This document shows positions 44,956 through 53,836 of a DNA stretch of 64,000 nucleotides, piece after piece. The DNA is from OLB6 sp964467455. Lineage in GTDB: Bacteria > Bacteroidota > Ignavibacteria > Kapaibacteriales > Kapaibacteriaceae. Positions within the stretch are counted from its first letter, which is position 1, and each line of letters starts with the position of its first letter. Made by a program: the position numbers and the translations under genes. Location: assembly GCA_964467455.1 (NCBI GenBank), contig CAYXQJ010000008.1, forward strand, positions 1 to 64,000, read 5' to 3'. The notes under the pieces are model-generated. The model did no database searches, had not been told where the DNA came from, and saw only the letters and a program-made list of their open reading frames with translations.

Positions 44956-45811
44956 CGATCTCCAGCATCTCCTTGGTAATGGCGGCCTGACGTTCGCGGT
45001 TGTAGATCAACTGCAGTGACGTGATCAGATCGCGGGCATTCGTCGTAGCATTCTCCATGGCCATCATGCGCGCTGCTTGTTCGGCAGCGTTCGAGTCGAG
45101 AAGGGCCTTCCACACTTGAAGGTTCAAGTACTGTGGCAACAGCACATCAAGGATGTCTGCGCGGGTCGGCTCGAAGATGTAGTCGATGGCTGTTTCTTTG
45201 TCCGACGTCGTCTCTGCCGCAGTCGGAGCGATCGGAAGAAGCTGCATCGTGCGCACTTCCTGGCGGATCACGGAGACGAATTCGTTGTAGATCACCTCAA
45301 CACGGTCAACACGTCCGGCAAGGAAGGCATCAGAGGCTTGTTCAGAGATCTGCACAGCGGTGTTGAAGTCGAGCTTCAAGAACACGTCACTGTACTTCTC
45401 GAGGATCTCGTGCGACTGCTTTGACAGTGATGAAACGGCACGGCGTCCGACCGGCACGACGCCGATCTTGATCTCCGGGTTCTGCTTCTTGAGTTCTTCG
45501 ATACGGTTCGTGGCCGAGCGGAGAAGGTTCGTGTTGAAGGCACCACAAAGTCCGCGATCCGAGGAGACCACGATCAGCACGATCGAATTGGTGCGCTCAC
45601 GCGACTCGAAGTACGGATGCACAAAGTCCGACTCGGCCTTCGCCAAGTTGCTGAGGATCTTCTGCAACTGGTTAGCATACGGACGTGCAGCCGTGATGGC
45701 ATCCTGCGCGCGACGCAGCTTCGCTGCAGCCACCATTCGCATGGCCTGCGTGATCTTTGATGTGTTGCGGATCGAGACGATCCGATTCCGCGTTTCCCGT
45801 AGCGTTGCCAT
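44924..45811 (-). CDS. atpG: ATP synthase F1 gamma subunit
   Basis: 295-aa central-stalk subunit of F-type ATP synthase. It starts MATLRETRNRIVSIRNTSKI and MRMVAAAKLRRAQ, has the Rossmann-like middle domain with VSSDRGLCGAFNTNL, and ends with the conserved helix MENATTNARDLITSLQLIYN. Full length. It is the last ATP-synthase gene in this cluster and is separated from atpA by hldD. Confidence 0.97.
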   Translation of the reverse strand: MATLRETRNRIVSIRNTSKITQAMRMVAAAKLRRAQDAITAARPYANQLQKILSNLAKAESDFVHPYFESRERTNSIVLIVVSSDRGLCGAFNTNLLRSATNRIEELKKQNPEIKIGVVPVGRRAVSSLSKQSHEILEKYSDVFLKLDFNTAVQISEQASDAFLAGRVDRVEVIYNEFVSVIRQEVRTMQLLPIAPTAAETTSDKETAIDYIFEPTRADILDVLLPQYLNLQVWKALLDSNAAEQAARMMAMENATTNARDLITSLQLIYNRERQAAITKEMLEIVGGAEALSAN

Positions 45812-45837
45812 GTTCTACAACCGATCGTTACCTGTCG

Positions 45838-46797
45838 TTAGAGATACGGCCATTCCGCAAGGAGATGACCGGTGACATAATCAGCAATGGATTCTTCAAG
45901 AGATCGGAACTGCGCCGTTGGCAGAACGTTCGTCAACGACGACATATCGGCCTGCGTAAAGTTCTGATACTGCCCCGAGATCGACGACGGCATGGGAATG
46001 TATTCGATCCGCGCCTCCCGGCCCATGGCCGTGAAGACCGCATTGGCAACATCATTCCACGAACGAGCTACACCCGTACCGAGATTGAAGATGCCATTCA
46101 CATCCGTTCGCGTGATGAGCGACATCATGATGTCGACCACATCCTTGACGTAGACGAAGTCGCGCTTCTGCTCACCATCGCCATAATCCGGATGATTCGA
46201 CGCGAACAACTTCACCACGCCTTCATTCCGTACCTGGCCAACGGCCTTGAAGATCATGCTAGCCTGAGCATCCTTGTGGTATTCATTCGGACCAAAGACG
46301 TTGAAGAACTTCAATCCCACCACCTGGTGCTCCAGACCTTGTTCACGTATCCAGACATCGAACAGATGTTTGGAGTAGCCGTACATGTTTAGGGGGCGAA
46401 GGTTGGTCTCGCGATCCGAATAGCCCCTTACCCCATCACCATACGTTGCGGCAGAACTGGCGTAGATGAACCGTGCGCCGGCGTCAAGTGCGAACTCTGC
46501 GATCTCCGTCGAATACCGGAAGTTGTTGTCGTAGAGATAGTCCGCATCACGTTCCGTCGTGGTCGAGCAGGCACCCATGTGGATCACCGTGTCAACGGCA
46601 TCCACATCGCCCAGCATCATGCGTTCTCTGAAGGTTTCTTTGCTGACGATGTCAATGAACGAATGTCCTACCAGATTCTTCCATTTCTCACCGGTACGCA
46701 AGGCGTCCACAATGAGAACATCATTCCGTCCGGCTGCATTGAGCGCCGACAGCATACAGCTGCCGACAAAGCCCGCACCACCGGTAAGAACGATCAT
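45838..46797 (-). CDS. hldD: ADP-L-glycero-D-manno-heptose 6-epimerase
   Basis: 319-aa short-chain dehydrogenase/reductase. NADP site GGAGFVGS at the N-terminus, then IHMGACSTTTERDADYLYDN, YASSAATYG and the YGYSK catalytic Tyr/Lys motif, which identify HldD (RfaD/GmhD). It epimerises ADP-D-glycero-manno-heptose to ADP-L-glycero-manno-heptose for the LPS inner core. Unexpectedly it sits between atpA (2-nt gap) and atpG (26-nt gap), so it must be transcribed with the ATP synthase genes. No other heptose genes are nearby. Confidence 0.93.
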   Translation of the reverse strand: MIVLTGGAGFVGSCMLSALNAAGRNDVLIVDALRTGEKWKNLVGHSFIDIVSKETFRERMMLGDVDAVDTVIHMGACSTTTERDADYLYDNNFRYSTEIAEFALDAGARFIYASSAATYGDGVRGYSDRETNLRPLNMYGYSKHLFDVWIREQGLEHQVVGLKFFNVFGPNEYHKDAQASMIFKAVGQVRNEGVVKLFASNHPDYGDGEQKRDFVYVKDVVDIMMSLITRTDVNGIFNLGTGVARSWNDVANAVFTAMGREARIEYIPMPSSISGQYQNFTQADMSSLTNVLPTAQFRSLEESIADYVTGHLLAEWPYL

Positions 46798-46799
46798 AC

Positions 46800-48353
46800 T
46801 TATTTCAACGTCGTCTTGAAGCGCTCGGTGAAGCCACTCAGAGCCGTATCCAATTCAGCCGTGACCTCGTCGGTGAGCGACTTGTGAATGGACAGACCTT
46901 CGGTGATCGCCGGATGTGAGACCTTGATGAATTCAAGCAATTCCGACTCGTAACGTTTGACGGCTTCAAGCGGCAGTTCATCCATGTAGCCCTTCGTAGC
47001 GGCATAAATGGTCACCACTTGGTCTTCGACCGACACCGGAGTATACTGCAACTGCTTCATGACTTCCATCAATCGACCGCCGCGACGCAACTGTTGCTGC
47101 GTCGACTTGTCGAGGTCGGAGCCGAACTTGGCAAAGGCCTCAAGAGCGCGGAACTGTGCCAACTCAAGCTTGAGCGGACCAGCCACCTTCTTCATGGCCT
47201 TGATCTGAGCGTTACCGCCGACGCGAGACACGGAGATACCGACATTCAAAGCCGGGCGAACGCCGGCGTTGAAAAGACTCGGCTCGAGATAGATCTGACC
47301 GTCGGTGATGGAGATCACGTTCGTTGGGATGTAGGCCGACACGTCGCCTGCCTGCGTTTCGATCACCGGCAGTGCCGTCAGCGAACCACCGCCGAGTGCA
47401 TCGGAGAGCTTCGAAGCACGTTCGAGCAAGCGGCTGTGGAGATAGAACACGTCGCCCGGATACGCTTCGCGTCCCGGCGGACGGCGCAACAGCAGCGATA
47501 CCTGACGGTAGGCAGCAGCTTGCTTTGAAAGGTCATCATAGATCACCAAGGCATGGCGACCTGAATCACGAAAGTACTCGCCCATCGAGCATCCGCAATA
47601 CGGAGCGATGAACTGTAGCGGAGCCGGGTCGGACGCTGAAGCGTTCACGACCGTGGTGTATTCCATGGCGCCGTACTTCTCAAGCGTCGCCACCACGTTC
47701 GCTACCGTCGATCCCTTTTGGCCGATGGCAACATAGACGCAGTACATCGGCTTGATGCCACGTTCCTGTGCTTCCTTGGTGTGTGTGTACTTCTGATTGA
47801 TGATCGTGTCGATGGCAACAACGGTCTTACCTGTCTGACGGTCGCCGATGATCAACTCGCGCTGTCCGCGGCCGATCGGGATCAACGCATCAATGGCCTT
47901 GATACCCGTTTGCAGCGGCTCCGTCACCGGCTGACGATCGATCACGCCAAGGGCCTTGCGCTCGATCGGATACATCTTCGCCTCTTTGATCGGACCCTTA
48001 CCGTCGATCGGCTGTCCAAGTGGGTTCACCACGCGGCCGATCAGACCTTCACCGACCGGTACCGACGCGATACGTCCGGTACGACGGGCTTGGTCGCCTT
48101 CCTTCACAAGCGAGTCATCGCCGAACAACACGACGCCGACGCTGTCCTCTTCAAGGTTCAGCACCATGCCGACAACGTTGTTCGGAAACTCGACAAGTTC
48201 CGAGGCCATCACGTTAGACAAACCATATACACGAGCAACACCGTCGCCTACTTGCAACACGGTGCCGACTTCATAGACCTCCGTCTCTTTACCAAACCCC
48301 GCCAGTTGGCGGCGCAGGATCGCAGAGATCTCGTCGGGTCGAACTTCAGCCAT
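46800..48353 (-). CDS. atpA: ATP synthase F1 alpha subunit
   Basis: 517-aa non-catalytic nucleotide-binding subunit. It starts MAEVRPDEISAILRRQLAGF, carries Walker A GDRQTGKT near residue 175 and the signature ALVIYDDLSKQAAAYRQVSL. Full length. It is preceded by atpH with a 51-nt gap and followed at once by hldD. Confidence 0.98.
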   Translation of the reverse strand: MAEVRPDEISAILRRQLAGFGKETEVYEVGTVLQVGDGVARVYGLSNVMASELVEFPNNVVGMVLNLEEDSVGVVLFGDDSLVKEGDQARRTGRIASVPVGEGLIGRVVNPLGQPIDGKGPIKEAKMYPIERKALGVIDRQPVTEPLQTGIKAIDALIPIGRGQRELIIGDRQTGKTVVAIDTIINQKYTHTKEAQERGIKPMYCVYVAIGQKGSTVANVVATLEKYGAMEYTTVVNASASDPAPLQFIAPYCGCSMGEYFRDSGRHALVIYDDLSKQAAAYRQVSLLLRRPPGREAYPGDVFYLHSRLLERASKLSDALGGGSLTALPVIETQAGDVSAYIPTNVISITDGQIYLEPSLFNAGVRPALNVGISVSRVGGNAQIKAMKKVAGPLKLELAQFRALEAFAKFGSDLDKSTQQQLRRGGRLMEVMKQLQYTPVSVEDQVVTIYAATKGYMDELPLEAVKRYESELLEFIKVSHPAITEGLSIHKSLTDEVTAELDTALSGFTERFKTTLK

Positions 48354-48404
48354 TGTGGTATTCCTTAGATCTTAGTTTCAATGTTCACGTTTAGATTCAA
48401 ACTC

Positions 48405-48947
48405 TCAGACGGAGGTCGCCAGACGCTCACGCAGCTCATCAAGCTGTGTGCGCAGCGATCCGTCATAGACCGTGTCGCGGATCGTTACGCGAAGTCCGCC
48501 GATCAGGTCTGCCTCCGTTTCGAACGATGCGACCACATTCATACCGGTCTTCTTCGACAGTGCATTCGAAAGATCTTTTCGCACACCATCCTCGAGTGAC
48601 ACGGCCGAATCAATGCTCACGCGCAAGACGTTCCGCCGCGCATCGATCTGCTCTTGATAGGCATCAGCGATCTCTCGGGCGAACTTCTCACGGCCCTTCT
48701 GGATCACCAACATCAAGAAGTTCATGGTAAGGGGCGAGATCTGACGCTCAAAGACCTCCTTGGCAATGTTCTTCTTGCGCCACCATTCGATAATGGGACT
48801 GCGGAACAACATGCGCAGGTCTGGCGACGACCGCATGGTCGCCGTGATCGTTTCAAAGTCTTTTTCAACGACATCCTCAATGCCTTGCGAGACAGCTTCA
48901 TCAAGAAGCGCTTCGGCATAGCGTGAGGCAATGGCCTTGGCTGACAT
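48405..48947 (-). CDS. atpH: ATP synthase F1 delta subunit
   Basis: 180-aa peripheral-stalk subunit linking F1 to subunit b. It starts MSAKAIASRYAEALLDEA and its C-terminal part has GGLRVTIRDTVYDGSLRTQL, the delta/OSCP signature. The ATG lies 8 nt after the atpF stop. Confidence 0.95.
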   Translation of the reverse strand: MSAKAIASRYAEALLDEAVSQGIEDVVEKDFETITATMRSSPDLRMLFRSPIIEWWRKKNIAKEVFERQISPLTMNFLMLVIQKGREKFAREIADAYQEQIDARRNVLRVSIDSAVSLEDGVRKDLSNALSKKTGMNVVASFETEADLIGGLRVTIRDTVYDGSLRTQLDELRERLATSV

Positions 48948-48955
48948 AGGGGATC

Positions 48956-49450
48956 TTAGTTCTTAGAGAGTTCGTTGACGTAGTTCTCGGCAATGCGCTT
49001 GTGGTCGTCCCCTTGAAGGTTGCGTCCGAGCATCTTCTCCGTGGCTTCCACAACCAGCGACGACATTTCAGAGCGCAGGGCCTGGATCGCATCGTCTTTC
49101 TGACGTTCGATCTCACGCGATGCTTCCATGATCTTCTGATGCTTGACCGCATCGGCCTCTTCTGCGGCCTTGCGCACCATGGCATCGGCTTGGGTCTTGC
49201 CTTCACGCACGATCGACATCATCTCTGCCTGAGCACCGGCGATCTTCTCCTTGCTTTCGCGCAGGATGTTTTGTGCTTCGACGTTTGCGGCTTCGGCATT
49301 CTTGATCGCATCATTGATGGCGGTCTCACGTGCGGCCAGACCGTTCATCATCGGCTTCCATCCGAACTTCGCGATGATGAAGGCGAAGATGCTGAAGTTG
49401 ATCAGCGTCCAGATGACGAGACCGGGACTGAGTTCGAGAAACGATGGCAT
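48956..49450 (-). CDS. atpF: ATP synthase F0 subunit b
   Basis: 164-aa peripheral-stalk subunit. One N-terminal membrane helix (LVIWTLINFSIFAFIIAKFG) and a long charged coiled coil (AEAANVEAQNILRESKEKIA onward). Normal length. It is preceded by a 138-nt gap holding repeats and stem-loops after atpE. Confidence 0.95.
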   Translation of the reverse strand: MPSFLELSPGLVIWTLINFSIFAFIIAKFGWKPMMNGLAARETAINDAIKNAEAANVEAQNILRESKEKIAGAQAEMMSIVREGKTQADAMVRKAAEEADAVKHQKIMEASREIERQKDDAIQALRSEMSSLVVEATEKMLGRNLQGDDHKRIAENYVNELSKN

Positions 49451-49452
49451 AG

Positions 49453-49515
49453 TGTTGTAGGGTTGAGGGTTGAGGATTGAGGGTAGAGTCTTGAGGGTAG
49501 AGTCTTGAGGGTAGA
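49453..49515. repeat. TTGAGGGTAGAGTC tandem words between atpE and atpF
   Basis: GGTTGAGG-type words are followed by three TTGAGGGTAGAGTC copies of 14 bp. Same class as the other intergenic arrays. Lies inside the ATP synthase operon. Confidence 0.8.
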
Positions 49516-49571
49516 GTCAGTGGAGGCACGTATGCGTGATACGGGTCTCCACTGACCCCACCAAAAGGTGG
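49516..49571 (-). promoter_or_regulatory. stem-loops between atpE and atpF
   Basis: Two inverted repeats lie just after atpE in the transcript: CCACC-N4-GGTGG (49558-49571) and a perfect 10-bp stem GTCAGTGGAG / CTCCACTGAC (49516-49525 with 49547-49556, 21-nt loop). No T-tract follows. They could stabilise or partially terminate the mRNA so that more subunit c is made. Confidence 0.55.
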
Positions 49572-49588
49572 AGTGAGTGACTGATCGC

Positions 49589-49819
49589 TTATTGCTTAAC
49601 AGCGAGCAGGATACAGATCACACCGGCGAGAAGTGCAACACCTTCGATAAGGGCTGCACCGATGATCATCGTTGTACGGATGTCACCGGCATTCTCGGGC
49701 TGACGGCTGCTAGCTTCGAGAGCTGCTGCTGCCAAACGACCGATACCTGTACCTACGCCGAACACGGTCACGCCAACGCCGAGACCAGCGGCCAACCATG
49801 CCATTGCTACTGCTTCCAT
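49589..49819 (-). CDS. atpE: ATP synthase F0 subunit c
   Basis: 76-aa proteolipid with two membrane helices and a polar loop containing ARG-GLN-PRO (SSRQPE, 39-41). The ion-binding carboxylate is Glu59 in GAALIEGVALLAGV. There is no Ser after the Glu as in Na+-type rings, so a proton ring is likely. A strong GGAGGAA ribosome site lies 7-8 nt before the ATG, better than that of its neighbours, in line with the high copy number of c. Confidence 0.96.
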   Translation of the reverse strand: MEAVAMAWLAAGLGVGVTVFGVGTGIGRLAAAALEASSRQPENAGDIRTTMIIGAALIEGVALLAGVICILLAVKQ

Positions 49820-49857
49820 GAGAAATTCCTCCGAATGAGATTAATGTGGTTGATGAA

Positions 49858-50850
49858 TTAATGGGCTGATGCATGATGATGATCATCGTGCGATGCATGA
49901 TCTCCAAGGGCAAGACCAACGAACACCGACGTGAGCATCGAGAAGATATAGGCCTGAAGGAATGCCACCAGCAATTCCAGCAGGTAGATGAATACCGAGA
50001 AGGAAACACTCACCGGTGTGACAGCGAACGACTTGAAGAAGAAGATCAAGCCGACGAGTGAGAGCAAGACGATGTGTCCGGCCGTCATGTTCGCAAACAA
50101 ACGGATCATGAGTGCAAAGGGCTTGGTAAAGAGCGACACGATCTCGATCGGCACCATGATCGGTGCCAAGAAGATGGGCGCGCCCCCTAACAAGTGATGG
50201 AACCATGAACCGATGCCGGCATCCTTGATGGCGATATAGTTCACGACCAAGAAGGACATCAAGGCCAGTGCTGCCGTCACACCCAAAGCGCCTGTAGCAG
50301 CGTGATTGCCCGGCAACAAGCCAAAGAGGTTGAGGAACAGAATGAAGAAGAACAGCGACATGATGAACGGCATCAAGCGCGTAGCGCGCTTGGCCGTGCC
50401 GACGTTCGGTCGGACGATCTCGTCGCGGATGTAGACCACCAATGATTCCAGTGCATTCTGGATGCCCTTGGGTGCGGCCAGCGGATTTGATACATAACGC
50501 CGACGTGCAACGAGGAACATGATGATCACGCCGATCATCGCGATCCACTGATAAGCAACGAAGTTGGTAACGGACAGGTCGAGCGCGGGATGGCCGCCAT
50601 CCGACGTTCGAACCGGATGCCCGACATGCATGGTGTAGACTCCCGCTTCCTCCATGGCGTGCGGATTGGCATAGACGTGGAGGCCATTGTCGAGGAGGAT
50701 CACCGGCAACACTTCCATGTGCTGGAAGAACATGTTGAGTTCATGGTGATCACCAAGCTCGCCAATGAGGTGCGTGAAGACCTCTCCACCTTGCGGAGAG
50801 GACTCTGCATGCGCTGCAGTGGCGTGTGTATGTGTTGTGTCTTGACTCAT
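49858..50850 (-). CDS. atpB: ATP synthase F0 subunit a
   Basis: 330-aa membrane subunit forming the ion half-channels. The essential Arg is R250 in PFALMIRLFANMTAGH. The N-terminal 90 residues form a His/Glu-rich extracytoplasmic extension, longer than in E. coli but common in Bacteroidota/Chlorobiota. The C-terminus is His-rich. The ATG overlaps the preceding stop by 4 nt (ATGA). Confidence 0.96.
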   Translation of the reverse strand: MSQDTTHTHATAAHAESSPQGGEVFTHLIGELGDHHELNMFFQHMEVLPVILLDNGLHVYANPHAMEEAGVYTMHVGHPVRTSDGGHPALDLSVTNFVAYQWIAMIGVIIMFLVARRRYVSNPLAAPKGIQNALESLVVYIRDEIVRPNVGTAKRATRLMPFIMSLFFFILFLNLFGLLPGNHAATGALGVTAALALMSFLVVNYIAIKDAGIGSWFHHLLGGAPIFLAPIMVPIEIVSLFTKPFALMIRLFANMTAGHIVLLSLVGLIFFFKSFAVTPVSVSFSVFIYLLELLVAFLQAYIFSMLTSVFVGLALGDHASHDDHHHASAH

Positions 50851-51218
50851 GCGGCGAGGATCGGATTGATCATTCTAGCGTTTTTTTTTAGCAGATCCGT
50901 CACTGGACGGCGCACTTCTCTCTTGCTCTTTTCGAACCATTGATGAAAAAAAAGGATCTCTCCCATCAACATCATGAAGCCCATGACGGCAAAGGTGATC
51001 GCGAACGTCACCTGATGCATCTCGAGCACACTCAGGCAGTACCATGCCGACGCGATCACGACGATCGCCCGGACGCCCAGACTGCCAAAGACCATGGAGA
51101 GGAACACGTTGAGTTCTTTGCCGAATGCCTTTTTAGCAACTACGTAACCAACCATGGTATTCACCAGGTTGATGCCGAGTGCCGTTAGCGCAGCAATGAC
51201 CGGTCCCTTAGGATCCAA
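50847..51218 (-). CDS. AtpI-like small membrane protein
   Basis: 123 aa with four transmembrane helices and a basic C-terminal tail. It has no clear motif, but its position between an AtpZ-like gene and atpB, its size and topology match the AtpI (ATP synthase assembly) group. TTG start at 51218, overlapping the upstream stop. Call rests mostly on context. Confidence 0.65.
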   Translation of the reverse strand: MDPKGPVIAALTALGINLVNTMVGYVVAKKAFGKELNVFLSMVFGSLGVRAIVVIASAWYCLSVLEMHQVTFAITFAVMGFMMLMGEILFFHQWFEKSKREVRRPVTDLLKKNARMINPILAA

Positions 51219-51459
51219 TTTCTTTCTCTTTGTTTTGTTGTTGTTCTCGCCGCAACTGCTGTTGCACCGAGCGTAAAAAATTCACGAAGCCGACCACACT
51301 CCCAACGCACAGGCCGATCACGAGTCCCCATGGTTCAGAGCCCATGCGGTCGTCGATCAGCCATCCAGCGCCACCGAGCAAGAGCACGGTCGCTGTCAGT
51401 TGCGTCCCAAGACTCAGGTACGGCGCCAACTGACGCATCACTGATGCTTGAGAGGGCAT
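51208..51459 (-). CDS. AtpZ/AtpI-family ATP synthase accessory protein
   Basis: 83 aa from ATG 51459. Two transmembrane helices with GTQLTATVLLLGGAGWLIDD and GLVIGLCVGSVVGFVNFLRS, which is the AtpZ / Synth_AtpI pattern; the tail is Gln/Lys/Glu-rich. ATG 51459 was chosen because a perfect TAnnTTTG promoter lies 23 nt upstream; the longer frame to 51546 runs across that promoter and into the neighbouring gene. First gene of the ATP synthase operon. Confidence 0.75.
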   Translation of the reverse strand: MPSQASVMRQLAPYLSLGTQLTATVLLLGGAGWLIDDRMGSEPWGLVIGLCVGSVVGFVNFLRSVQQQLRREQQQNKEKEIGS

Positions 51460-51482
51460 GGTACGGCCACGAAAATTCGGCG

Positions 51483-51490
51483 CAAAATTA
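51483..51490 (-). promoter_or_regulatory. TAATTTTG promoter element of the ATP synthase operon
   Basis: Minus strand TAATTTTG, a perfect TAnnTTTG, lies 23 nt before ATG 51459. A TTGG about 20 nt upstream is a possible weak -33 element. It is just after the stop of the upstream gene. Confidence 0.5.
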
Positions 51491-51502
51491 GGTCCGCCCG
51501 CG

Positions 51503-52840
51503 TCAAAAACCCAATTCACGCAGGGCGCTAAATACGGCCTCGGCAAAGATATTGCTGGTTTCGCCGTATTGGCGGTTGTCAGGAAGGAAGCGGACAGCGC
51601 CGTAGGTCGAAGGATCCAAGGGACTTATGGCACTTGTGGCCAACACCGTGGTCTCCTCCGGACGAAATTCATTATCGACGTCATAGGCCAAGATCGTGCA
51701 CCCCATTTCCACGATCTCGTCTTCTTCGAGAGGGGGCTGGTTGAATCCCAGCACGTCGAACGGGATACGCATTTTCACCAGATATCCGTCGGACCGAGGC
51801 GCCGTGATCACTCGGATGTTCTCTAAACCTGCATCTTGGGCCGGGTCGAGCTCGTCCGTGGTTCGCACCTTTGCCGTCGGACGGATGTCCATGAAGTCGC
51901 CGATCTTGACAGAGAATGCATACAGTCCGGTGTCGGCCTCCGAGCGCACGGCCAGCTTACTTCCCTTGAGTGAGGTGATGTACCGCGAGCCCCCTACCTC
52001 TTTGGGAGTGGCGACATCGATCCAGATCTCAATGCGGTCGGCTGGACAGGTATCGCACCAACCCGTGACGACGTTGGAATCACGCACGGCAATATGGAGA
52101 TAGAAGAACTGATCGTCGTACACCATGCGCGACGTAAAGGATGCATCCTCCGGACCGCTCCACCAGAACGATCCCTCACGTACGTCGGCGATGGAGCCAA
52201 CGCGGACATCCGTTTCGATACCGGCATAGACGTGACGTCCACGTTCATACACCGGAATGGTACAGTACTCGGTCACAAAGGCCGGCTTGCCGTCCTGGGT
52301 AACATAACGCTCTCGTGTTCGCAGTGTTTGGTAGTTGCGATAACCCTCATGATCGAACCGTTCGATGGTATTCGACACGAACTCATCAACAAGGATCACA
52401 CTCCCCTGCCAATAACGATATCCGCGCATGACCCAGTGTTCGGCCTTGTGCTTCTGTACCACATAGCAGTTCACATCCTTGATCACGACGCCAACCTCAA
52501 GCGGCAGGTCGACGTAGCTGACGGGGAAGTCGGCAACGTTGACCAAGAATCCATCGATGTCGGCGAACATGTGCACCAAGCACTCTTTCTTTCTGGTGCC
52601 GAGAATATTCACCGAGATCGCAAGATCGTTGTATCCATCACCGGTGAAATCGCCCACATCCCAACCCCAGATCCGGTACTTAGCGCCCTTGGGCATCATC
52701 CGCTCCACATCAGCCACCAACTCTTCATCAAAGTAGGGGGCGAGTTTGGGCGCAAACTCTTTCCACTCCATACCGCTTTGCGCAGAAACCGAAGTAGACA
52801 GGAGCAAGACCGCACAAAGAAGCGTCAGGATCTGTCTCAC
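51503..52840 (-). CDS. secreted protein with CBM9-like domain
   Basis: 445-aa exported protein with signal peptide MRQILTLLCAVLLLSTSVSA. The N-terminal half contains GWDVGDFTGDGYNDLAISVN, an FG-GAP-like calcium-binding repeat. The C-terminal half (about 225-445) has SFWWSGPEDASFTSRMVYDD, FFYLHIAVRDSNV, DRIEIWIDV and YLVKMRIPFDVLGF, which match the CBM9-like/DOMON-type carbohydrate-binding fold seen in secreted proteins. No T9SS tail is evident. GTG start overlapping the upstream stop by 4 nt. Confidence 0.75.
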   Translation of the reverse strand: MRQILTLLCAVLLLSTSVSAQSGMEWKEFAPKLAPYFDEELVADVERMMPKGAKYRIWGWDVGDFTGDGYNDLAISVNILGTRKKECLVHMFADIDGFLVNVADFPVSYVDLPLEVGVVIKDVNCYVVQKHKAEHWVMRGYRYWQGSVILVDEFVSNTIERFDHEGYRNYQTLRTRERYVTQDGKPAFVTEYCTIPVYERGRHVYAGIETDVRVGSIADVREGSFWWSGPEDASFTSRMVYDDQFFYLHIAVRDSNVVTGWCDTCPADRIEIWIDVATPKEVGGSRYITSLKGSKLAVRSEADTGLYAFSVKIGDFMDIRPTAKVRTTDELDPAQDAGLENIRVITAPRSDGYLVKMRIPFDVLGFNQPPLEEDEIVEMGCTILAYDVDNEFRPEETTVLATSAISPLDPSTYGAVRFLPDNRQYGETSNIFAEAVFSALRELGF

Positions 52841-53835
52841 AACTTCTCCGTCGACGTCAACACGGTATCTCGAATGATGATGTGGTCGGCCTTCAAACGC
52901 GCGCCGTATTGTGCGACCACCTGGGCCGAGGCATAGGCCGCAAGACGGCCTGCATGCTCGGGATGATAGCGATGCAAGACGCCGTAGAGAAAGGCCCCGG
53001 CGAACATGTCACCGGCACCGGTCGCGTCGACGGGTTTGATGGAGTAGGCAGGAATATCGGCGGTACGTCCGTCCCACTGAACGCGACTTCCTTTATCGCC
53101 GAGTGTGAAGACCACGTTCTTGAAGCGCGAGCGCAGTGCACGCACGGCAGTATCGGCATCTTCCTCGCCGGCAAGAGCGCAGCCTTCACGCTCGTTGCAG
53201 AAGATGAGATCCGTATGCTTGAGAACACTGTTCAATCTGTCGCCAAACACGTCAATGATAAAGGCATCAGAGCAGCTGACGGCGATATTCGTTCCATGCT
53301 TCTTGGCATAAAACGCAGCCATGTCGACAGCTTCGGCACCATGATCGTCGGTAAGCTTATACCCTTCGATGTAGATCCACTCGCTACGCTTGATCAACTC
53401 TTCATTGATGTTACGCGTCGTGTAGTTGGTATTGACAGCCAATGTTGTGTTCAGCGTACGCTCGCTATCCGGCGTGATCATCACCACGCATGTACCTGTT
53501 GCTTCGCCGGAGATCTTCTCTGCGACCAGTTCGATGCCGAGGTGCGTGAATTCGTCCGCATAGAAATGGCCGAAGTCGTCGTGGCCAAGCAATGACTTGA
53601 ACGCTGCTGAGCCACCGAACTGTGCGAAGGCAATCACGGTGTTGCCGGCCGAGCCCCCTGAGGAGCGGTGAGCTTCACGATCGGCAAGTGCGGCCAACAA
53701 TTCTGCTTGACGCGACGGCTCCGTGAGCGTCATTGCGCCCTTCTGCACGCCAAATGCGGCAAGCTCTTCTTCGGTGACACGATATTCAATGTCGACCAAG
53801 GCATTGCCGATGCCTGTCAATGCGATCTGCTTCAC
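52837..53835 (-). CDS. PfkB-family kinase, adenosine kinase-like
   Basis: 332-aa ribokinase-fold sugar/nucleoside kinase. Glycine-rich SGGSAGNTVIAFAQFGG near the N-terminus and the ATP-binding anion hole with catalytic Asp, PVDATGAGDMFAGAFLYG, are clear. The overall pattern (GIGNALVDIEYRV, HRSSGGSAGN) is that of adenosine kinases that phosphorylate adenosine with ATP, though other PfkB substrates cannot be excluded. GTG start with GGAGG 6 nt upstream. Confidence 0.85.
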   Translation of the reverse strand: MKQIALTGIGNALVDIEYRVTEEELAAFGVQKGAMTLTEPSRQAELLAALADREAHRSSGGSAGNTVIAFAQFGGSAAFKSLLGHDDFGHFYADEFTHLGIELVAEKISGEATGTCVVMITPDSERTLNTTLAVNTNYTTRNINEELIKRSEWIYIEGYKLTDDHGAEAVDMAAFYAKKHGTNIAVSCSDAFIIDVFGDRLNSVLKHTDLIFCNEREGCALAGEEDADTAVRALRSRFKNVVFTLGDKGSRVQWDGRTADIPAYSIKPVDATGAGDMFAGAFLYGVLHRYHPEHAGRLAAYASAQVVAQYGARLKADHIIIRDTVLTSTEKL

Positions 53836-53836
53836 C

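Noticed and set aside
51460..51546. Longer AtpZ-like frame starting at 51546
   Set aside because: It would overlap a TAATTTTG promoter and the end of the neighbouring gene, and the added residues are not family-like.
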